9,344 bases of DNA from contig JAJXZM010000256.1 of assembly GCA_021780055.1 (NCBI GenBank), positions 1 through 9,344 of the forward strand, written 5' to 3'. The notes under the pieces are model-generated. The model ran no database searches. It was not told the DNA's origin and was given only the letters and a program-made list of their open reading frames with translations. This document shows positions 5,399-9,344 of this stretch, piece after piece. This DNA is from Acidobacteriota bacterium. Its GTDB lineage: Bacteria; Acidobacteriota; Terriglobia; UBA7540. Each line of letters opens with the position of its first letter. Within the stretch, counting starts at the first letter, position 1. The translations under genes were made by a program, and so were the position numbers.

Positions 5399-6586
5399 TC
5401 ACGCCTTGGGGATTTCCACTTCCTGACCGCGCCGCTCGGCCGACAGGTAGGCGCTGTAAAGTACAGCAATGCTGTCTGATGCCAGAACGCCGCTTGCCAG
5501 CGGTTCGCGGTTGTCGCGGAAGGCCTCAAGAAAGTCCTGAAATTCCTGAGGATATCCGTGCTGCCAGTCTTCATCAGGGGCCGGATGGCTCCATCCCTGC
5601 TTGGTTGAAATCTTTTCCGTTACGTAGACGTCCTTGAAGTATTCCTCCTTGGGATTGAACGTGGTAAGGGCATCGATGGGGTTCAAGTTGCAGCGGGTAC
5701 GGTGGTTGTTGGCAAAAACTTCAAGCCAGTTATGGACACCACCCATGACAAGTTCGCTGGCAAAGATATCTGCTACCGTGCCATCCTCAAACGTGATGTG
5801 AATCTGTCCGTAGTCTTCAATGTCGTCATAGCCGGTGCGTATGATGCCCGCATCCCGGAAGGTCTTCAGCCGCGTAATCTCATGCGTGCGGGCTGAAACG
5901 GTCGCCGGACGAATGGGCCTGCCGTCTCGCGCCTTTCCTTCAACAGCCTTCAAATAGAGTGCCGTTGAAAGCGGGTGGCAGGCTTTACCAACAATCGAGC
6001 CGCCGCCTGAGAATTTCCAGATGCCGTAATAAGGTGAATGCGACCCGCTATGGGACTCGTCACCGATCAGCCAGAGGATCTGTCCGCCGCTCTTTTCCAG
6101 AATCTCCCGTTCCTTCTGGACGGAGGGCGCATAAACCCAGTCCTCTGCGTAGCCAATCAGTTTTCCACTTTTGCTGGCCGCATCGAGGATTCGGCTGCAA
6201 CTTGCCATGGCCTCCCTCAGCATGATCTCCTTGGGAAAAGCATTTCCGCGAAATGCTGCTCCGTCCTTATCTGGCGGACCATAATAACCCGTGAAAGGTT
6301 TTTCGATAATGACGTGCTTGCCGCGTTTCAGGGCCTCAACTGCCACGGCTTCGTGGCTCGAGCCGGGCGTGCAGACGTCGACGACGTCAGAAGCGTCACA
6401 AAGTTCTTCGAGAGAGTCGAAAGCCTTGACGCCGAACTCTTGCGCGAACTTCCGGCGCGACTCCGGCGTGTTGGACGTTACTCCTGTGAGGGTGAAGGGG
6501 ACGCCGTAAACTCTTCGAATTCCCCTGATATGGAATCGGGCGGCGAAACCCGCTCCGGCGATGCCAATGCGAATTGGATCTGTCAT
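5399..6586 (-). CDS. Gfo/Idh/MocA-family oxidoreductase (second copy)
   Basis: This 395-residue enzyme has an N-terminal NAD(P)-binding fold with IGIAGAGFAARFH (7-19) and the catalytic-lysine motif IIEKPFTG (93-100, K96). It has a long C-terminal sheet domain with GGGSIVGKACHPLSTAL (194-210), in which H204 takes the place of the usual catalytic histidine. A charged insertion follows the EKP motif (about 101-125). It is only distantly similar to the other two oxidoreductases here, so these are not recent duplicates. The sugar substrate is unknown. I start it at the ATG at 6586 because GGAG lies seven bases upstream. The in-frame ATG at 6598, four codons earlier, has no Shine-Dalgarno sequence. 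It converges on the GlmS-like gene with only 63 bases between stop codons, and no clear shared terminator is visible there. Confidence 0.9.
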   Translation of the reverse strand: MTDPIRIGIAGAGFAARFHIRGIRRVYGVPFTLTGVTSNTPESRRKFAQEFGVKAFDSLEELCDASDVVDVCTPGSSHEAVAVEALKRGKHVIIEKPFTGYYGPPDKDGAAFRGNAFPKEIMLREAMASCSRILDAASKSGKLIGYAEDWVYAPSVQKEREILEKSGGQILWLIGDESHSGSHSPYYGIWKFSGGGSIVGKACHPLSTALYLKAVEGKARDGRPIRPATVSARTHEITRLKTFRDAGIIRTGYDDIEDYGQIHITFEDGTVADIFASELVMGGVHNWLEVFANNHRTRCNLNPIDALTTFNPKEEYFKDVYVTEKISTKQGWSHPAPDEDWQHGYPQEFQDFLEAFRDNREPLASGVLASDSIAVLYSAYLSAERRGQEVEIPKA

Positions 6587-6662
6587 TGTGAGCTCCATGG
6601 TAATTTGACGATGTCGCCGGCCACCTTGCTAGATAGCCGTTCGAAGATGAAAATCGAATAGC

Positions 6663-6671
6663 ATTCTACCA
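6663..6671 (-). promoter_or_regulatory. Extended -10 promoter candidate for the second oxidoreductase
   Basis: On the minus strand TGGTAGAAT matches the extended -10 pattern TG-N-TATAAT with one mismatch. No good -35 box sits 16-18 bases upstream. Transcription would start near 6656, about 70 bases before the chosen ATG at 6586. Confidence 0.35.
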
Positions 6672-6979
6672 TTCAGTCTTGTTGGAGCGGGAGTAATCTC
6701 GAATTCTCATTTGACGCGGAGAAAAAGAGCATTTGTAACCTTGGGGGCACACACAGGTGTTCCGTTTCAGTGGCGGGGTTGCCGCCATTCGAAATATAAT
6801 TGCAAGGGCCCGGGCGTGCAAGGCAGCCATCCCGCCCGGCTTGATCGCACCGAAAACTTTCTTGCGGACTTTGCTAGGCATTTCAAGCGAGTGCGCAGAC
6901 TTGAATGGGGCAGAGAATCGTTAACCATCACTTCTGCCGACGGACTGAATTCCGGCGGACCGGAGTAATTCAAACGGCA

Positions 6980-7012
6980 TTGACGGCTTTTAACGCCGGC
7001 TTAGGGTATATA
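6980..7012 (+). promoter_or_regulatory. Weak promoter candidate for the CxxC protein gene
   Basis: TTGACG (6980-6985) is followed by TATATA (7007-7012), but the spacing of 21 bases is too long for a standard sigma70 promoter. A small CGGC/GCCG stem lies between them. It is the only promoter-like sequence close to the start at 7035. Confidence 0.25.
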
Positions 7013-7034
7013 GAGGGAGCGAAAGGGAACTGCG

Positions 7035-7340
7035 ATGAGCATCTTGAATATCTTTAAGAGGATTGACAGGAACCTGTGGTTTGTTTGCTACAACTGCATG
7101 ATGCATAACAATCATGACGAACTCAGTTCGATCTTTTATTCCGCCAGCCCCAAGGTGAACGTCGTAGGACGGCCCACCATGATATGCCCGCGTTGCAACG
7201 ACGCGAACACGCGCTCATTCCAGGAGATCAAGGACGAAGGTGGCGAGTCCAAGCTCTGGGGCCTGGAGCGCATCGTCAGAAAGCACCCTCGCAGCCAGTT
7301 TGTTGTGAGCCCCTCCAGTCAGAAAACCTCCGTGAATTAA
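7035..7340 (+). CDS. Small protein with paired CxxC motifs, probable zinc ribbon
   Basis: The 101 residues do not match a family I can name. Two CxxC pairs, CYNC (C18, C21) and CPRC (C51, C54), are separated by 29 residues, the layout of a zinc ribbon or rubredoxin-like metal site. A basic, aromatic N-terminus (IFKRIDRNLWFVC) precedes them, and a charged, flexible tail follows after about residue 65. There is no signal peptide or membrane segment, so it is probably cytoplasmic. Coding status rests on the ATG preceded six bases upstream by AAGGGA, codon-like composition and the paired cysteines. It sits alone on the plus strand between two minus-strand genes, so neighbours give no firm clue. 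Zinc-ribbon nucleic-acid or protein binding is possible but unproven. Confidence 0.75.
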   Translation: MSILNIFKRIDRNLWFVCYNCMMHNNHDELSSIFYSASPKVNVVGRPTMICPRCNDANTRSFQEIKDEGGESKLWGLERIVRKHPRSQFVVSPSSQKTSVN

Positions 7341-7384
7341 CCCAAAAGAGCTTTTGAGCATAGGGGCGGGAATCCCTTCCTGGC

Positions 7385-7439
7385 GCATGAGAGCCAGTCG
7401 GGGATGCGTGCCTCCATTTGCCGGTTACTGGCTCGATGC
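7385..7439. terminator. Possible bidirectional terminator between convergent genes
   Basis: GAGCCAGT (7391-7398) pairs with ACTGGCTC (7427-7434). GCAT (7385-7388) and ATGC (7436-7439) extend the stem past a small internal loop, and the hairpin loop is 28 bases. It lies between the stop of the CxxC gene (7340) and the stop of the isomerase gene (7473), as a terminator serving both would. There is no U-run on either strand, so the call is weak. A short AT-rich palindrome CAAAAGAGCTTTTG lies at 7343-7356. Confidence 0.3.
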
Positions 7440-7472
7440 TCGTTCCACTGGGTGACGGGTTTGAACTGAGGT

Positions 7473-8090
7473 TCAGACCTGGTGGGCCGCGGCCAAAGCC
7501 AGCGCCGTAATTCGGCTCTTGAGGTCGAGAAAGATCATGTGAGTGATGATAACGTGAGAGTCCTCAACCTGCTGCATGTTATTGGATGGAACGATGATGG
7601 GGCAATCGAGCAGGGACTTCATTTTCCCGCCCCCAAACCCGCCAAGGCCGATCGTGGTTGCGCCCGCACGCCGGGCAAATTCCAGGGCCTTCAGGACGTT
7701 GGGGGAATTGCCACTGCCGCTGATGGCGACCGCCACGTCGCCGGGTTTTAGGAAGTTTTCAATCTGTCGCATGAAAACATCTTCGTATCGGGTGTCATTG
7801 GCCCACGCGGTCACCATCGGCATGTTGTCAGTCACTGCGATGGCTTTCATGCGGCGGAAAGTTTCCATTTCCGGCGGGCCGGGGAAGTGAGTACCTTTGC
7901 CGAGATCGGTGACCAGATGTGACGCGAGGGCGCCGCTCCCACCGTTGCCGAATGCAAATACGGTATGGTCCGCCTGAAAGCACTCGAAAAGAATGTCCGC
8001 CGCTCGCGAGATCTGGCTGAGCGAGAGATTGTCCAGAATACCCTTCAGATCCGCCAAATACGCTGAGAGATCAAGCCCTGCGTTTCCCAA
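7473..8090 (-). CDS. Single-SIS sugar isomerase related to GmhA (phosphoheptose isomerase family)
   Basis: This 205-residue protein has the length and layout of GmhA, which converts sedoheptulose 7-phosphate to heptose 7-phosphate as a zinc-bound tetramer. It shows FGNGGSGALASH (47-58), ISGSGNSPNVLKA (123-135) and a C-terminal VEDSHVIITH (175-184). Aligned to E. coli GmhA (ligands H61, E65, Q172, H180), the residues here are H58, D62, E176 and H184, so two of the four differ. The pattern DLGKGTHF with VED-x-H recurs, as I recall, in a distinct SIS subfamily, so heptose specificity should not be assumed. The start is a TTG at 8090 with GAGGTGA six bases upstream. An ATG at 8097 is out of frame and stops after eight codons. 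The gene follows an oxidoreductase on the same strand 176 bases upstream. Confidence 0.85.
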   Translation of the reverse strand: MGNAGLDLSAYLADLKGILDNLSLSQISRAADILFECFQADHTVFAFGNGGSGALASHLVTDLGKGTHFPGPPEMETFRRMKAIAVTDNMPMVTAWANDTRYEDVFMRQIENFLKPGDVAVAISGSGNSPNVLKALEFARRAGATTIGLGGFGGGKMKSLLDCPIIVPSNNMQQVEDSHVIITHMIFLDLKSRITALALAAAHQV

Positions 8091-8102
8091 AGTCCATCAC
8101 CT

Positions 8103-8127
8103 CATTTGCCTGCATTCAGGCCAAATG
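8103..8127 (-). promoter_or_regulatory. Hairpin abutting the ribosome binding site of the SIS gene
   Basis: In the minus-strand RNA CATTTGGCCTG (8127-8117) pairs with CAGGCAAATG (8112-8103) over 10 base pairs with one bulged G and an AATG loop. The 3' arm ends at the first bases of the Shine-Dalgarno sequence GAGGTGA (about 8097-8103) that serves the TTG start at 8090. A stable stem directly against the ribosome binding site could limit or modulate translation. Confidence 0.5.
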
Positions 8128-8142
8128 CTGCCTGCAGCTGAC

Positions 8143-8209
8143 CTGCGGGGCAGATTCTCCGGCAAGAAATCGGCCGATGACCGGAATTCCTTCAGCCGGC
8201 GCCCCGCAG
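8143..8209 (-). other. Large branched hairpin upstream of the SIS gene
   Basis: CTGCGGGGC (8143-8151) pairs perfectly with GCCCCGCAG (8201-8209) over nine GC-rich pairs. Inside, CCGGC (8159-8163) can pair with GCCGG (8195-8199). Alternatively TCCGG (8158-8162) can pair with CCGGA (8181-8185), enclosing the palindrome ATCGGCCGAT (8169-8178). A smaller GCTGC/GCAGC stem lies at 8127-8138. On the minus strand this falls between the oxidoreductase stop (8267) and the SIS start (8090). A TAAAAT -10-like box at 8225-8230 has no good -35. Confidence 0.5.
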
Positions 8210-8266
8210 CGAGCTGTTCTGACTATTTTAATCCATTACCATGCTATGAGGCCTGCACCCCACGGT

Positions 8267-9344
8267 TCAGGAGAATTGGTTCATGTCGATGTCGACATCC
8301 CAGCGCTCGCCTGAGGTTTCCATGGATTCATAGCTGACTTCACGGCCCGTGTAGGCTGAGTGTCGGGCCATCATGCAACTCAGTGCTGATTCCACGCCCT
8401 GCGCCGCCTGGTTGTGGAACTTGCCGGAAATGATGCTGTCGACGAACGACATTTTCTTTTCCGGATCGGCCTGCGCCAGGTTGTCCTCGAAAACTCCGGC
8501 TGTTGAAAATCCCTGTGAACTTTTTTGCGCGGCGGGTTGGTTGCCGCCCCACTTCCAGGCATTTTCGCCGTAAATGGCAACGGGTCCGGAATAGTGCGCT
8601 TCGGAAGTTCCTTTGGTGCCGAAGAACTGCCATCCCACTTCCCACGGATTGTTGCCGAACTGGGTGGAACTGAACGTCATGCTGATGCCGTTCGGATACT
8701 TGAACACCACACTGTAGTGCCCGGCAACGTCGCCCTTTTCGGGGCGGCCCTTATGGGACCTGGAAGCCGAGGCCATGATGGGATGTGCCTGGAGCACCCA
8801 GTTACAGACATCAATGATGTGGATATTCTGTTCCACAATAATGTCCCCGGAGAGAATCCGCGAGTAATACCAGTTGCGAATGTATCGCTCGTCGGCGGAG
8901 GCGTTTGGCCAATCGGGCAGTTTGGGCCAGGTGGCGTAATAGTGGCCTTCGCCGGAAACGATGTCTCCCAGCGCGCCGGCATGGATTCGTTTTGCCTGTT
9001 CCACGTAGGGAGGCGCGTTGCGAAGCTGGAAACCAACTTCCAGACTCAAACGGCCCTCGGCTCTCCTCGCCGAATCCAGCACGGAAACGCATCCCGCCGG
9101 GTCCACCGAAACCGGCTTTTCACAATAAACGTGCTTACCTGCCGTCACCACTTCCGCGAGGTGCTGCGGGTGGAAATACGCCGGCGTGGTGATAATGACC
9201 GCGTCAACGTCCTTGGAGTTGGCGATTTCCTGGTAGGCCTTGGCGCCACGAAACATCAGCCTGCGCTCGATCGCCGGAATGCCTTTGGCCTGCTGAAACT
9301 TGTCAAAGTGCGCCTTCGCTTCGTCCAGCTTGTCCTGGAACAGG
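8267..9344 (-). CDS. Large Gfo/Idh/MocA-family oxidoreductase (third copy), N-terminus outside window
   Basis: The minus-strand frame is open from the right edge to a TGA at 8267-8269, giving about 359 residues with the start missing. The ATG at 9256 is internal, because homology-like sequence (LFQDKLDEAKAHFDKF) continues upstream of it. The first Rossmann strand and glycine motif lie outside. Visible parts are VDAVIITTPAYFHPQH, the catalytic-lysine motif VYCEKPVSVD, and the C-terminal-domain motif IIVEQNIHIIDVCNW with the expected His/Asp pair. This type, with VEQ-x-x-H-x-x-D, is common in Planctomycetota, Acidobacteriota and Bacteroidota, where many members carry a Tat signal peptide and act on glycosides or free sugars in the periplasm. 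Whether this one is exported cannot be seen here. The downstream SIS gene on the same strand may be co-transcribed. Confidence 0.92.
   Translation of the reverse strand, partial: LFQDKLDEAKAHFDKFQQAKGIPAIERRLMFRGAKAYQEIANSKDVDAVIITTPAYFHPQHLAEVVTAGKHVYCEKPVSVDPAGCVSVLDSARRAEGRLSLEVGFQLRNAPPYVEQAKRIHAGALGDIVSGEGHYYATWPKLPDWPNASADERYIRNWYYSRILSGDIIVEQNIHIIDVCNWVLQAHPIMASASRSHKGRPEKGDVAGHYSVVFKYPNGISMTFSSTQFGNNPWEVGWQFFGTKGTSEAHYSGPVAIYGENAWKWGGNQPAAQKSSQGFSTAGVFEDNLAQADPEKKMSFVDSIISGKFHNQAAQGVESALSCMMARHSAYTGREVSYESMETSGERWDVDIDMNQFS

Larger units (their letters stand above)
6599..7034. other. Gene-free divergent region
   Basis: This stretch separates the minus-strand oxidoreductase from the plus-strand CxxC protein. 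Open frames across 6666-6973 on both strands lack ribosome binding sites and protein-like composition. It holds an extended -10 for the oxidoreductase (6663-6671), an isolated TATAAT on the plus strand (6795-6800), and a 7-bp hairpin CCGGGCG/CGCCCGG (6810-6816 with 6833-6839). A weak promoter for the small gene lies near its right end. Confidence 0.6.

Noticed and set aside
6587..6598. Upstream ATG at 6598 as start of the second oxidoreductase.
   Set aside because: It has no Shine-Dalgarno sequence, while the ATG at 6586 has GGAG at good spacing and begins directly before the Rossmann strand. The difference is only four codons.
6711..6968. Plus-strand open frame of 85 codons in the gene-free region.
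   Set aside because: It has a non-ATG start with no ribosome binding site and Arg-rich composition typical of chance frames. Its antisense counterpart looks no better.
8267..9256. ATG at 9256 as the true start of the third oxidoreductase.
   Set aside because: The frame continues upstream to the window edge with sequence typical of the end of the first Rossmann unit, and starting at 9256 would delete the cofactor site.

Overview
The window reads as bacterial chromosomal DNA of moderate-to-high G+C content. It holds nine genes, two of them cut by the window edges, and about a quarter of it is non-coding. There are no rRNA or tRNA genes, CRISPR arrays, insertion sequences or phage genes that I can see. 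The gene mix (several unrelated Gfo/Idh/MocA oxidoreductases, SIS-domain sugar isomerases, a signal-peptide TPR protein, a glycine-rich RRM protein, long intergenic gaps) resembles soil Acidobacteriota, with Verrucomicrobiota or Planctomycetota as alternatives. That assignment is inference from gene content only.

Left part, minus strand: a secreted or periplasmic TPR protein (1-582, C-terminus outside the window) and, upstream of it, a small RNA-binding protein with one RRM and a glycine/arginine-rich tail (874-1245). The 261-nt gap between them carries an elaborate inverted repeat (706-776) and two smaller hairpins. A 553-nt gene-free stretch (1246-1798) separates this pair from the divergent plus-strand genes. 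It contains a GC-rich block of mutually exclusive stem-loops (1504-1636) and a good extended -10 promoter (1689-1697).

Centre, plus strand: a DegT/DnrJ/EryC1/StrS aminotransferase (1799-2947), a Gfo/Idh/MocA oxidoreductase (3077-4108) and a GlmS-like two-SIS-domain sugar-phosphate isomerase/deaminase without a glutaminase domain (4301-5335). Oxidation of a sugar hydroxyl followed by PLP-dependent amination is the known logic of NtdC/NtdA (kanosamine), WbpB/WbpE (WlbA/WlbC) and GnnA/GnnB (UDP-GlcNAc3N). The third gene could supply or recycle a hexosamine or ketose phosphate. I read this as a candidate amino-sugar cassette of unknown product. Its gaps of 129 and 192 nt each contain a perfect hairpin.

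Right part: a second oxidoreductase (5399-6586, minus) converges on the cassette. A 448-nt gene-free stretch separates it from a small divergent protein with two CxxC pairs (7035-7340, plus). Then come a GmhA-like single-SIS isomerase with a TTG start (7473-8090, minus) and a third, larger oxidoreductase cut by the right edge (8267-9344, minus). The last two may be co-transcribed. The 176-nt gap between them folds into several hairpins, one directly abutting the ribosome binding site of the isomerase gene. The window as a whole looks like a carbohydrate-modification neighbourhood. No single gene in it is new at family level; the less explained parts are the structured intergenic elements, the small CxxC protein and the combination of the plus-strand trio.
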